DNA of 64,000 nucleotides, taken from contig NZ_JACYXC010000001.1 in NCBI RefSeq assembly GCF_016031615.1, positions 3,162,001-3,226,000 of the forward strand, given 5' to 3'. The stretch is from Streptomyces pactum. GTDB lineage: Bacteria > Actinomycetota > Actinomycetes > Streptomycetales > Streptomycetaceae. Both the position numbers and the translations under genes were made by a program. A model generated the notes under the pieces. The model saw only the letters and a list, made by a program, of their open reading frames with translations. It did no database searches and was not told where the DNA came from. This document shows positions 52,408-60,420 of this stretch, one piece after another. Positions within the stretch are counted from its first letter, which is position 1, and each line of letters starts with the position of its first letter.

Positions 52408-53265
52408 GTGCCGACGCCCCCGGCCGGGGCTCCCGCGCCGTACGGGCAGCCCTCGCCGTACGATTCGGCCGGGCCCGCCGGTCACGAGGCGCCGGGCGCC
52501 GGCGGCCCGCACCCCCCGCACGGCCCCCACGGCGGCGACGGCGACTTCGACCCGCCGCGGCCGAAGCGGAAACGGCGCGGGCGCGGACTGCTCATCACCC
52601 TGGTGGTGCTGATCGGCCTCTTCGTCGCCGCCGACCGGCTGGCGGTGAACTGGCTGGAGAACAAGGCCGCCGACGAGATCAAGTCCCGTGAGGGGCTCGC
52701 CATCGACCCCGAGGTCTCGATCAAGGGCTTCCCCTTCCTCACCCAGGTGCTCGACAAGGAACTGGAGGAGATCGAGATCAACCTGGACGGGCTGGTGACC
52801 GACGCCGGCCAGGGCCGCCCGGTCCGGGTCACCGAGCTCCGCGCCGTACTGCACCAGGTGAAGATCTCCGGCGATCTCTCGGGCGCCACCGCGGAGCGCG
52901 CCTCCGGCCGGGCGCACATCAGCTACGAGGACCTGTCGGCCGCCGCCGGCCCCGGCATCAAGGTCAGCCAGGCCCCGAAGAACGCCGAGGGCAAGAGCCA
53001 GGTGAAGATCACCGGCAACTTCATGGGGCTGAGCATGAGTGCCAACGGCACGGTGTCGCTGGTGGACGGCAACACCATCCGGGTGCGCGTCAACAGCATC
53101 CCGCCGGCCATCCCGGGCCGGCTGGAGCAGGAGGTCCGCAGCCGGACCGACTTCGACCGGACGGTGGACGGCATGCCCTCCGGGCTGCGGCTGGAGGGTG
53201 TCGAGACCACCCCGGAGGGGCTGGACATCTCGGTGGGCGGCAGCCAGGTGGACCTGGCGAACTGA
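52408..53265 (+). CDS. LmeA-type (DUF2993) membrane-anchored lipid-binding protein, N-terminus probably frameshifted
   Basis: The intact frame from GTG 52408 gives 285 residues: Pro/Gly-rich leader, basic patch PKRKRRGRG, one transmembrane helix (LLITLVVLIGLFVAADRLAV), then a DUF2993/LmeA beta-rich domain (IKGFPFLTQVLDKELEEIEI; TVDGMPSGLRLEGVETTPEG). The better start is ATG 52217 (MTDAAHSTGGG) with AGGGGGA upstream, but it lies in another frame. Adding one base to the G5 run at 52319-52323 would fuse both. LmeA homologues act on lipomannan in mycobacteria; the role in Streptomyces is unknown. Confidence 0.85.
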   Translation: MPTPPAGAPAPYGQPSPYDSAGPAGHEAPGAGGPHPPHGPHGGDGDFDPPRPKRKRRGRGLLITLVVLIGLFVAADRLAVNWLENKAADEIKSREGLAIDPEVSIKGFPFLTQVLDKELEEIEINLDGLVTDAGQGRPVRVTELRAVLHQVKISGDLSGATAERASGRAHISYEDLSAAAGPGIKVSQAPKNAEGKSQVKITGNFMGLSMSANGTVSLVDGNTIRVRVNSIPPAIPGRLEQEVRSRTDFDRTVDGMPSGLRLEGVETTPEGLDISVGGSQVDLAN

Positions 53266-53800
53266 CCGGCGGCGCCCTACGGCGCGGCCGGTGCCGGCCC
53301 GTACGGGGTCCGTACGGGCCCAGGGCCCCGAGCGATCGCCGGGCCCCTGGGCACCCGGGCCTGTGGGACACCCTGGGCCGGACACCCGGCCGGACGCGCC
53401 ACCCCCGTCGGCCGCCGTCCCGTACCGCGCCGCCCCGCCGTTCCCCACCCCGTCGCCCGGGCCGCGCCACCTCACCACCCCGTCGGCCCGCCGCCGCCGG
53501 CCCGGACACCACCTCAGCGGCCCACCACCTCACCGGTCCGCCGACCCGCCGGGCCGGCCCCACAACGCACCGGAACGCCGGAAACGCCCCGGAACGCCGC
53601 CGAGCGGCGGATACCGGCGCCCCCGTTCCACAAGCTGAGACAAGCGTGTCCGTAACCGCGGCCCAGGTCGGCCGTCCGTCCCGGTGGGGGACCTCCGGGG
53701 CAGCTCCGCACCCGACCTTTATCCCACATGGCGAGCGTTCCCGTCTCACCATGCGACATGCCGGTGACACGCCCGCCCGACCGTCCCTACGATCGGACGC
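53266..53800. promoter_or_regulatory. Gap before the sulfur operon
   Basis: About 535 bp without a gene. A GTACGGGGTCCGTACGGG repeat lies at 53300-53320. The promoter TACGAT (53788-53793) at the end drives the leader peptide ORF, probably as a leaderless transcript. Confidence 0.5.
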
Positions 53801-53801
53801 A
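53788..53801 (+). promoter_or_regulatory. -10 element (TACGAT) of the leaderless leader-peptide transcript
   Basis: TACGAT at 53788-53793 lies 7 bp before the ATG at 53801, so transcription would begin at or near the A of the start codon. GGTGAC at 53763-53768 is a weak -35 (19-bp spacer). The transcript start is inferred from spacing. Confidence 0.5.
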
Positions 53802-53908
53802 TGCAGAGCTGGATCAGCGGTCTCCGTCACCGGGGACAGGCGGAACTCACGAAGCGGCGGGCAGTCGATCTGTGCCGCGTCGCCGCCATGCTCTGTCCCA
53901 CCGTCTGA
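53801..53908 (+). CDS. Cys-containing putative leader peptide of the sulfur operon
   Basis: A 35-residue ORF MQSWISGLRHRGQAELTKRR followed by AVDLCRVAAMLCPTV. The basic RR-x-VDLCRVA-x-x-x-C end is the hallmark of actinobacterial cysteine-responsive leader peptides placed before sulfur-assimilation and sulfurtransferase genes. Two Cys codons (TGC, TGT) near the 3' end suit ribosome stalling when Cys-tRNA is scarce. It starts without a clear ribosome site right after a -10 element (leaderless) and ends 171 bp before the rhodanese gene. The attenuation role is inferred by family; the alternative is a constitutive small protein. Confidence 0.75.
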   Translation: MQSWISGLRHRGQAELTKRRAVDLCRVAAMLCPTV

Positions 53909-54079
53909 CCCGGCTGGGCCCCGCCCGCAGCACCGCCCGCCCAGGGCTTCCCACCGCCATCCGTGGGAGTACCTCCAGCCCCAGCCGGACAGCCGTGCAC
54001 GACCGCACGCGCCGCGTCGCACCACCGCGCGCCCCCCTGTACCGCCCCGCACCGCCGTAACTGCCCCGGAGGAGAGAAC

Positions 54080-54919
54080 ATGAGCCGCAGTGACGTTCTG
54101 GTCGATGCCGACTGGCTGCAGGCCCGGATCGACGACCCGAAGACCGTCATTGTCGAGGTGGACGAGGACACCTCCGCCTACGAGAAGAACCACATCAAGA
54201 ACGCGATCCGGATCGACTGGAAGCAGGACCTCCAGGACCCGGTGCGCCGCGACTTCGTGGACCAGGCCGGTTTCGAGAAGCTGCTCTCGGAGAAGGGCAT
54301 CGCCAACGACGACACGGTCGTCCTCTACGGCGGCAACAACAACTGGTTCGCGGCCTACGCCTACTGGTACTTCAAGCTCTACGGCCACCAGGACGTCAAG
54401 CTCCTCGACGGCGGCCGGAAGAAGTGGGAGCTGGACTCCCGCGACCTGGTCACCGAGGTGCCGGTCCGTCCCGCCACCGAGTACAAGGCCAAGCCGCAGG
54501 ACACCTCGATCCGCGCCTTCCGGGACGACGTGGTGGCCGCGATCGGTTCGCTGAACCTGGTGGACGTGCGCTCCCCCGACGAGTTCTCCGGCAAGCTGCT
54601 CGCCCCCGCCCACCTGCCGCAGGAGCAGTCGCAGCGCCCCGGCCACGTCCCGAGCGCCCGCAACATCCCGTGGTCGAAGTCGGCCAACGACGACGGCACC
54701 TTCAAGTCCGACGAGGAGCTGAAGGCCCTCTACGAGGGTGAGGGCGTCGACCTGTCCAAGGACACCATCGCCTACTGCCGCATCGGCGAGCGGTCCGCCC
54801 ACACCTGGTTCGTGCTCCACGAGCTGCTCGGCCAGACCAACGTCAAGAACTACGACGGTTCCTGGACCGAGTACGGCTCCCTGGTCGGCGTGCCGATCGA
54901 GCTGGGCTCCGGCAGCTGA
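54080..54919 (+). CDS. Thiosulfate/3-mercaptopyruvate sulfurtransferase (tandem rhodanese)
   Basis: A 279-residue two-domain rhodanese. The inactive N-domain (VLVDADWLQARI; HIKNAIRIDWKQDL) precedes the catalytic C-domain with LVDVRSPDEFSGK and the active-site loop AYCRIGERSAHTW (Cys nucleophile). It transfers sulfur from thiosulfate to cyanide or thiols. ATG 54080 has GGAGGAG upstream. It heads a sulfur operon with the DUF1416 gene and is probably attenuated through the leader peptide. Confidence 0.95.
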   Translation: MSRSDVLVDADWLQARIDDPKTVIVEVDEDTSAYEKNHIKNAIRIDWKQDLQDPVRRDFVDQAGFEKLLSEKGIANDDTVVLYGGNNNWFAAYAYWYFKLYGHQDVKLLDGGRKKWELDSRDLVTEVPVRPATEYKAKPQDTSIRAFRDDVVAAIGSLNLVDVRSPDEFSGKLLAPAHLPQEQSQRPGHVPSARNIPWSKSANDDGTFKSDEELKALYEGEGVDLSKDTIAYCRIGERSAHTWFVLHELLGQTNVKNYDGSWTEYGSLVGVPIELGSGS

Positions 54920-54993
54920 CGACACGAGCGGTCCGACGGCCACCGGCGGACCCCGATCCGACCACGACAGCCACAGCGACAGAAGGACAGAAC

Positions 54994-55281
54994 ATGTGTG
55001 GAGCACAGGCCGGCGGCCCGGACGCCGCGACGATCAAGCCGGGTGAGACCACGATCCAGGGTTCGGTGACCCGCGACGGCCAGCCCGTCACCGGTTACGT
55101 GCGCCTGCTGGACAGCACCGGCGAGTTCACCGCGGAGGTCCCCACGTCCGCCACCGGGCAGTTCCGCTTCTACGCCGCCGAGGGCACCTGGACCGTCCGC
55201 GCCCTGGTTCCGGGCGCGACCGCGGACCGCACCGTCGTCGCCCAGAAGGGCGGACTGGCGGAGGTCGCCATCGCCGTCTGA
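54994..55281 (+). CDS. DUF1416 (SseC-like) protein
   Basis: A 95-residue protein MCGAQAGGPDAATIKPGETT, with IQGSVTRDGQPVTGYVRLL and a predicted prealbumin-like beta fold. It is the usual partner downstream of the actinobacterial thiosulfate sulfurtransferase, 74 bp away. The Cys-Gly near the N-terminus is conserved in the family as I remember it. Function unknown. AGAAGGA precedes the ATG. Confidence 0.9.
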   Translation: MCGAQAGGPDAATIKPGETTIQGSVTRDGQPVTGYVRLLDSTGEFTAEVPTSATGQFRFYAAEGTWTVRALVPGATADRTVVAQKGGLAEVAIAV

Positions 55282-55354
55282 GACCGTGCGCACCGGTCTC
55301 TGCCTCTCCCCGGCCCGCCCGGGCACCGTCCCGCGGGGCCGGGGAGAGGACGCA

Positions 55355-55402
55355 CGAGGGCCGCACCCCGGGGTTGGACGCCTCGGCGGGGTGCGGCCCT
55401 CG
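55355..55402 (+). terminator. Strong hairpin terminator of the sulfur operon
   Basis: Perfect 16-bp stem, CGAGGGCCGCACCCCG (55355-55370) with its complement at 55387-55402, loop of 16 nt, 73 bp after the DUF1416 stop. The remaining gap to 55688 has no gene but is rich in CGGGCACGCGGGC-type repeats. Confidence 0.75.
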
Positions 55403-55688
55403 CCGTATCCGACCGGCGCGGGACACGGGCACGGGACACGCGGGCACGCGGGCGCGGGGCACGCCGGTGTACGGAGCGTGCGGGGGCGCACGGCGCCGGG
55501 GTACGCGCTGCACGCGCCGACCGGAGCGTTTCGTACGCCGGTCGGCAGCGGCTTGTGCGCCCGGCGCGCGCCGGGCGCACGGACGGCTCACGCCCGCCCG
55601 CCCCGGGGCGGCAGCGGGCTCCCGGCTCCCGGTCACTAACCGGGTCCCCACCGGCGACGGGCGGGGATTCCGGTCGTACGCTGAAGAT

Positions 55689-55952
55689 ATGTACGCGCGA
55701 CGGCGTCAGAGGTACTTCCTGCTGATGGGCGTGTGCCTGGCGCTCTTCATCACGGCCTGGGCGGTGGTGCGCCTGTGGTCGGTGGCGGCTGCCGTCGGGA
55801 TGTGCGTCGTCGCCATGGTCATCCCCCCGTTCGCCGCCATCGTCGCGAACCGGCGCGGGCCGGACGACCGGTGGTGGGACGAGACCGGGGACCCCGAGTC
55901 CGACGCGTGGTGGCGCGAGCTGGACCGGCGCGACCGCCACGGCCGGCTCTGA
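55689..55952 (+). CDS. DUF3099 small membrane protein
   Basis: An 87-residue protein, MYARRRQRYFLLMGVCLAL, with two transmembrane helices (about 9-27 and 32-52: LWSVAAAVGMCVVAMVIPPFAAIVA) and a hydrophilic tail (GPDDRWWDETGDPESDAWW). This matches the actinobacterial DUF3099 family, whose role is unknown. ATG 55689 is chosen since upstream in-frame sequence is low-complexity. The 280 bp after it to the DsrE stop contains no gene. Confidence 0.85.
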   Translation: MYARRRQRYFLLMGVCLALFITAWAVVRLWSVAAAVGMCVVAMVIPPFAAIVANRRGPDDRWWDETGDPESDAWWRELDRRDRHGRL

Positions 55953-56233
55953 CCCCGCCGCCCGGCCCACCGCCGACCCCGGCCGCCCCGGCCCGGCACG
56001 CGCCGCGGCCCGCACGGCCCGAGCTCAACGCCGCGACTCGGGCACGGCGCACCCGCCGGCCCACGCCGCACGACCCGAGCGCCACGGCGCACCGCCCCGG
56101 GTCCGCTGCCGGACCCGGCTGCGCTTCGCACGGCCCCGGCGCGGCAGAGGCCGGTCGCGGCCCCGCGTGGCCCCTCGGCGCAGGGCCGGCCACGCACGGG
56201 CGGCCGGGGCCGTACCGCCGGTGGCCAGGACAG

Positions 56234-56596
56234 CTAGTAGACGAGCGCCTGGACGCCGTCCGCCATGATCTCGCTGACGAAGACCTGCGCGCCGGCGATC
56301 CGCGCGCCCTCGATGAGGTCCTTCTCCTCGATCCCGCGGCGCGCCGCGCACTGGGTGCACACCGTGATGGTGCCCCCGGCCCGGATGCCCTCGATCAGGT
56401 CCGGCAGCGGCGCCGCGTGCGGCAGCTCGAACTCCTCCGCGCGCCCCGGCAGCGCGAACCAGCTCGACTCACCGGTGAGCCACAGCGAGACCTCCACCCC
56501 GCTGGCCGCGGCCACCGCCGCCACCGTGAACGCCTGGGAGCACCGCTCGGGCGCCTCGGCGCCCGCCGTCACCTTGATCACCAGCTTCTTGGCCAT
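56234..56596 (-). CDS. DsrE/DsrF-like sulfur-relay family protein
   Basis: A 120-residue alpha/beta protein (MAKKLVIKVTAGAEAPERCSQAF; VEVSLWLTGESSWFAL; TVCTQCAARRGI). The conserved Cys in ITVCTQCAARR is the position of the sulfur-carrying Cys in DsrE/TusD proteins. The start is at ATG 56596. It stands alone but close to the rhodanese operon and the nitrobindin gene, hence possibly part of sulfur handling. Confidence 0.85.
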   Translation of the reverse strand: MAKKLVIKVTAGAEAPERCSQAFTVAAVAAASGVEVSLWLTGESSWFALPGRAEEFELPHAAPLPDLIEGIRAGGTITVCTQCAARRGIEEKDLIEGARIAGAQVFVSEIMADGVQALVY

Positions 56597-56718
56597 GTCC
56601 GCACTGTAGTGCGCGGTGCCCGCCCCGCCTGCCGCGCACCTCACAGCACCGGCGCGCCGGCCGGCGACTAGACTTGGCCACCGTCCGTCCACCCTCATCC
56701 CGTCCGAGGAGCGCGCTC

Positions 56719-56820
56719 GTGCTTGAGGCAGTCTTCACCACCCTGCTGGTTCTGGTCGCCGTCGCCATCGTCGCCTTCGCCGGTCTGACCTGGAAGAAGC
56801 TGTACCAGGGCCAGCGCTGA
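56719..56820 (+). CDS. 33-residue single-pass membrane peptide
   Basis: GTG 56719 opens MLEAVFTTLLVLVAVAIVAF followed by AGLTWKKLYQGQR and stop. It consists of one transmembrane helix (about 4-24) and a positive C-terminal tail. GAGGAG lies about 10 nt upstream. Its stop is 35 bp before the nitrobindin-like gene, so the two are probably co-transcribed. The function is unknown; too short for domain evidence, but the composition and ribosome site support it. Confidence 0.65.
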   Translation: MLEAVFTTLLVLVAVAIVAFAGLTWKKLYQGQR

Positions 56821-56854
56821 CTCCCCACTCCGTCTCTACAGATCGCCTGATTCC

Positions 56855-57427
56855 ATGATCGAGATCCCGTCCGACCTCCACCCGGACCTTGTGCCCCTCG
56901 CCTTCCTCCTCGGGAACTGGACGGGCGCGGGCGTCGCCGACTTCCCCGGTGCGGAGAAGTGCAACTTCGGGCAGGAAGTGACCTTCAGCCACGACGGCCG
57001 GGACTTCCTGGAGTACGTCTCCCACACCTGGGTGCTCGACGCGGAGGGCCGGAAGGTCCGTCCGCTGGAGACCGAGTCCGGCTACTGGCGCGTGGACAAG
57101 GAGCGCAAGGTCGAGATCGTCATGATCCGCGACCAGGGCGTGGTCGAGGTGTGGTACGGCGAGCTGGCCGAGGGCAAGCCGCAGATCGACCTGGTGACCG
57201 ACGCGGTGGCGCGCACCGCCGCGTCCGGTCCGTACTCCGGCGGCAAGCGCCTGTACGGCTACGTCAAGGGTGACCTGATGTGGGTGGGTGAGAAGGCCAC
57301 CCCCGAGGTGCCGCTGCGCCCCTACATGTCCGCGCACCTGAAGAAGACCGTCACCCCGGAGGAGGTCGCGGCCTGGGCCAAGGACCTGGGTGACCTCCCG
57401 GACGACGGCATCGCGTTCTTCCGCTGA
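56855..57427 (+). CDS. Nitrobindin-like (FABP/DUF1794) heme-binding beta-barrel protein
   Basis: A 190-residue protein with the nitrobindin N-terminal motif LLGNWTGAGVADFPG (G-x-W-x-G-x-G), FSHDGRDFLEYVSHTWVLD, YWRVDKERKVEIVMIRDQGVVEV and the C-terminal YMSAHLKKTV, whose His is the probable proximal heme ligand. The family binds heme b and reacts with NO or peroxynitrite. ATG 56855 is followed by the native family length. Confidence 0.9.
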   Translation: MIEIPSDLHPDLVPLAFLLGNWTGAGVADFPGAEKCNFGQEVTFSHDGRDFLEYVSHTWVLDAEGRKVRPLETESGYWRVDKERKVEIVMIRDQGVVEVWYGELAEGKPQIDLVTDAVARTAASGPYSGGKRLYGYVKGDLMWVGEKATPEVPLRPYMSAHLKKTVTPEEVAAWAKDLGDLPDDGIAFFR

Positions 57428-57460
57428 TCCGCTTCGGATGGTGAACTGATCCCGTCGGCA

Positions 57461-57477
57461 GGCCCCGCACCGGGGCC
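57461..57477 (+). terminator. Short hairpin after the nitrobindin-like gene
   Basis: GGCCCCG-CAC-CGGGGCC (7-bp stem), 34 bp after the stop codon. Confidence 0.5.
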
Positions 57478-57599
57478 CGCCGGCCGGGAAGACGTCCCGA
57501 ATGCCGGGGCCCGTTCCCGCCCGGACGACCGTCGGTCGCAGGGCCCCCTACGGGCCCTGCGGCCCGTAGGACCCGTAAGACCCGTAGGACCCGCACGGC

Positions 57600-57760
57600 T
57601 CCCCGTAGGGGCTGGGCGGCCCGAGCCACCTCCGTACGACCCGTACCACCGGTACCACCACGTACGACCCGCCCCGCGGGGGAAGTCCGGTCCGAATCCG
57701 GCGCTGACCCGCAACTGTGGGCGTCCCCACCGGGGACGCGAGCCAGATCACCCGCGGCGG
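57600..57760 (+). promoter_or_regulatory. Cobalamin riboswitch
   Basis: The conserved core lies at about 57680-57755: GGGGAAGTCCGGTCCGAATC, then GGCGCTGACCCGCAACTGTG, a stem GCGTCCCC-ACC-GGGGACGC at 57721-57739, and the B12 box region GAGCCAGATCACC (57740-57752). These match the order and spacing of the adenosylcobalamin aptamer (GGAAGnnGGT, CCCGCnACTG, AGYCAGAnACC). It precedes an ABC transporter operon of the BtuCDF type, so uptake should be repressed when cobalamin is abundant. The 5' limit is approximate. Confidence 0.85.
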
Positions 57761-57888
57761 CGGCCAGCTCCTGACAACTCGCCGTGGACTGCGAGGGGAC
57801 CTGCCCGACGGCCGCTGCCACCACACAGCGCGCTCCGGCCGCCCTCATTCGTAGGTACGAAGCGGCCCGAGGCGAAGGTGATCCGCCC

Positions 57889-59229
57889 GTGGCAGCCACC
57901 ATCAGGCCGGCATCCGGCCCCCCGGCCGGTGACAGCACCCCGGCCGGCGACGATCCGCCGACCGGCGGCACTCCGCCCACCGGCGGCAGCCCCCCGCCCG
58001 GCGGTACTCCACCGCCGAGCGACCACCTCCCGGCCGGTCCCGGACCGGCCGATGATCTCCCCGCCGGCCCGGGACCGGCCGACCGCACCCCGCCCGTCGC
58101 CGCTCCGGGTTCCGGCGGGCCGGAGGCCGGCTCACCGGGGGCCGGGAGCCGCCCCGCCCCCATGAACCGGCGGACACCGGACCGGACGCCGCGGCTGCCG
58201 CTGCCGCTGCCCGCGCTCGTCGGCGCGCTCGTCGCCGCCCTGCTGCTCTCGCTGGTCTGCGGGGTCGGCCTCGGTTCGGCCGGGCTCTCCTGGTCCGAGG
58301 TGCTGCGCTATGTGCACGCCGGGGTCACCGGGGCGGCCATCGACCGGGACGAGGTCGCCGCCTACACCATCGTCTGGGAGCTGCGCCTGCCGCGCGCGGT
58401 GCTCGCCGCGGTCGTCGGCGCCGGCCTGTCCGCGGTGGGGGTGGCGGTCCAGGCGATGGTCCGCAACGCGCTCGCCGACCCGTTCGTGCTGGGCATCTCC
58501 TCCGGGGCCGCGGTGGGCGCCAACGCGGTGCTGCTGTTCGGCGCCTTCACCGGCCTGGGGGTGTGGGCGCTGTCCAGCGCCGCCTTCGTCTCCGCGCTCG
58601 CCGCCATGGCCCTGGTGTACGCCGCGGCCCGCACCCCGCAGGGGCTCACTCCACTGCGCCTGGTGCTCACCGGCACCGCCATGTACTACGGCTTCTCCGC
58701 GATCACCACCCTGATGGTGTTCAGCGCCGACCGGGGCGAGGCGGCGCGCGCCGCGATGATGTGGCTGCTGGGCAGCCTCAGCGGGGCCGGCTGGCCGTCG
58801 GTGCCGATCGCGGCCGTGGCGGTGCTCGCCGGCCTCACCCACCTGGCGCTCGCCGCCCGCCGCCTCAACGCGCTCGCCATGGGCGACGAGACCGCCGCCG
58901 CGCTCGGGGTGGACGCCCGGCGGCTGCGCACCGAACTGTTCGTGGTGACGGCGGCGGTCACCGGTGCGGTGGTGGCGGTCAGCGGGGCGATCGGTTTCGT
59001 GGGGCTGATGGTGCCGCACATCGCCCGCATCCTGGTCGGCGCCGACCACCGCCGGGTGCTGGCGGTCGCCCCGCTGCTCGGCGCGGTGCTGCTGGTCTGG
59101 GTCGACATCCTCTCCCGGGTGCTGCTGGCACCCGTCGAACTCCCGGTCGGCGTGATCACCGCCGTGATCGGCGTGCCGTGCTTCGTCATGCTGATGCGCC
59201 GCCGCGGCTACACCTTCGGAGGTGCCTGA
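57889..59229 (+). CDS. FecCD/BtuC-type ABC permease
   Basis: Permease of a B12/iron-type importer; 446 residues from GTG 57889 with GAAGG upstream. The first about 90 residues are a Pro/Gly repeat region (PPTGGTPPTGGSPPPGG; LPAGPGPAD twice) that is unusual for this family, so ATG 58159 (MNRRTPD) may be the mature-type start. The rest has about ten transmembrane helices with the RLPRAVLAAVVGAGLSAVGVAVQ and GAIGFVGLMVPHIARILVG family motifs. A cobalamin riboswitch lies upstream, so cobalamin is the likely substrate. The stop overlaps the ATPase start. Confidence 0.9.
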   Translation: MAATIRPASGPPAGDSTPAGDDPPTGGTPPTGGSPPPGGTPPPSDHLPAGPGPADDLPAGPGPADRTPPVAAPGSGGPEAGSPGAGSRPAPMNRRTPDRTPRLPLPLPALVGALVAALLLSLVCGVGLGSAGLSWSEVLRYVHAGVTGAAIDRDEVAAYTIVWELRLPRAVLAAVVGAGLSAVGVAVQAMVRNALADPFVLGISSGAAVGANAVLLFGAFTGLGVWALSSAAFVSALAAMALVYAAARTPQGLTPLRLVLTGTAMYYGFSAITTLMVFSADRGEAARAAMMWLLGSLSGAGWPSVPIAAVAVLAGLTHLALAARRLNALAMGDETAAALGVDARRLRTELFVVTAAVTGAVVAVSGAIGFVGLMVPHIARILVGADHRRVLAVAPLLGAVLLVWVDILSRVLLAPVELPVGVITAVIGVPCFVMLMRRRGYTFGGA

Positions 59230-60089
59230 TGCGGCTGGACATCGAGGACCTGAGCGTGGACATCGCCGGCGCCCGGCTGGTGGAGGACGTCACGCTGCGG
59301 GCCGGCAGCGGCCGGATCGTCGGCCTGGTCGGCCCCAACGGCAGCGGCAAGTCCACCCTGCTGCGCTGTGTGTACCGGGCGCTGCGCCCGGCGGCCGGAA
59401 CGGTCCGGCTGGACGGGGACGACCTGCACGCCCTCGGCGCCCGTGACGGTGCCCGGCGGCTGGCCGCGCTGCCCCAGGAGTCCTCCGGCGAGTTCGGGTT
59501 CACCGCCGCCGAGGTGGTCGCGATGGGCCGGCTGCCGCACCAGAGCGCGGCCGGCCGGACCAGCGCCGCCGACCGGGAGATCTGCGCCGGGGCACTGGCC
59601 CGGGTCGGCGCCGCGCACCTCGCCGACCGGACCTTCCTCACCCTCTCCGGTGGTGAGAAGCAGCGGGTGCTGATCGCCCGGGCACTCGCCCAGCAGCCGT
59701 CCGTACTGGTGCTGGACGAGCCCACCAACCACCTCGACATCGCCCAGCAGCTGGAGGTGCTGGCGCTGGTCCGGGACGCCGGGCTGACCGTGCTCGCCGC
59801 GCTGCACGACCTCAACCTGGCCGCCGTCCACTGCGACCACCTCCACGTCATCGCGGGCGGCCGGATCGTCGCGGACGGCCCCCCGCACGAGGTGCTCACC
59901 CCCGAACTGCTGGCGGAGGTCTTCGGCGTCCGCGCGCACCGGGTGCCGCATCCGGAGACCGGCGCGGTGCAGCTGCTCTTCGACCGGCTGCCCGGCCCGG
60001 CCCCGGCCCCGGCTGCGGGTACGGCCCCGACTGCGGCTCGGGCTGCGAGTACGGCCCCGACTGCGGGTACGGCTCCCGCGCCGGGCTGA
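59229..60089 (+). CDS. ABC transporter ATP-binding protein (BtuD/FecE type)
   Basis: A 286-residue ATPase with Walker A VGPNGSGKSTLLRC, Q-loop LPQES, signature LSGGEKQRVLIARAL, Walker B VLVLDEPTNHLD and switch His in LHDLNLAAVHCD; FecE/HmuV-like. A C-terminal Pro/Ala/Thr tail comes from a short GGTACGGCCCCGACTGC DNA repeat. It is coupled to the permease by TGATG overlap. Confidence 0.95.
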   Translation: MRLDIEDLSVDIAGARLVEDVTLRAGSGRIVGLVGPNGSGKSTLLRCVYRALRPAAGTVRLDGDDLHALGARDGARRLAALPQESSGEFGFTAAEVVAMGRLPHQSAAGRTSAADREICAGALARVGAAHLADRTFLTLSGGEKQRVLIARALAQQPSVLVLDEPTNHLDIAQQLEVLALVRDAGLTVLAALHDLNLAAVHCDHLHVIAGGRIVADGPPHEVLTPELLAEVFGVRAHRVPHPETGAVQLLFDRLPGPAPAPAAGTAPTAARAASTAPTAGTAPAPG

Positions 60090-60420
60090 GCCGGCGGCCC
60101 GTCGGGCCGGGCAGGGGGACCGGGTCACGGGAGCGGGACCCGGGCCGGTCCGGGCGGTCGGGTCCGGGCAGCCACTCCGGTCCCGGGCCCGGGGGCCGGG
60201 GGCTCCTCCGGCCGCCGGACCCCTCGTTCGACGGACGAGCCCCGGACCCGAGGAGCCCAACGGCCCGGGGGCGCCGGGCCACGCCGCCCCCTCACCCCCA
60301 TCCGCACCCCATCGCCCCCCATCCGCACCCCCCTCCCTGCCCCTCCGCACCTCGCCTCCCTCTCCCCCCCTTCCACCCGGCCGCGCGTCTTCGGCCGAGA
60401 ACCCCTTGAAGAGGACTGCC
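60090..60420. repeat. Gap with a pyrimidine-rich tract
   Basis: No gene is seen. 60286-60378 is almost all C/T/A with about six G residues; CCCCCATCCGCACCCC occurs at 60295-60310 and 60316-60331. A promoter for the binding protein cannot be pinpointed. Confidence 0.55.

Noticed and set aside
53728..54060. A 110-residue ORF overlapping the leader peptide
   Set aside because: Its composition is a shadow; the 35-codon leader in another frame has the recognised family ending and a promoter at the correct distance.
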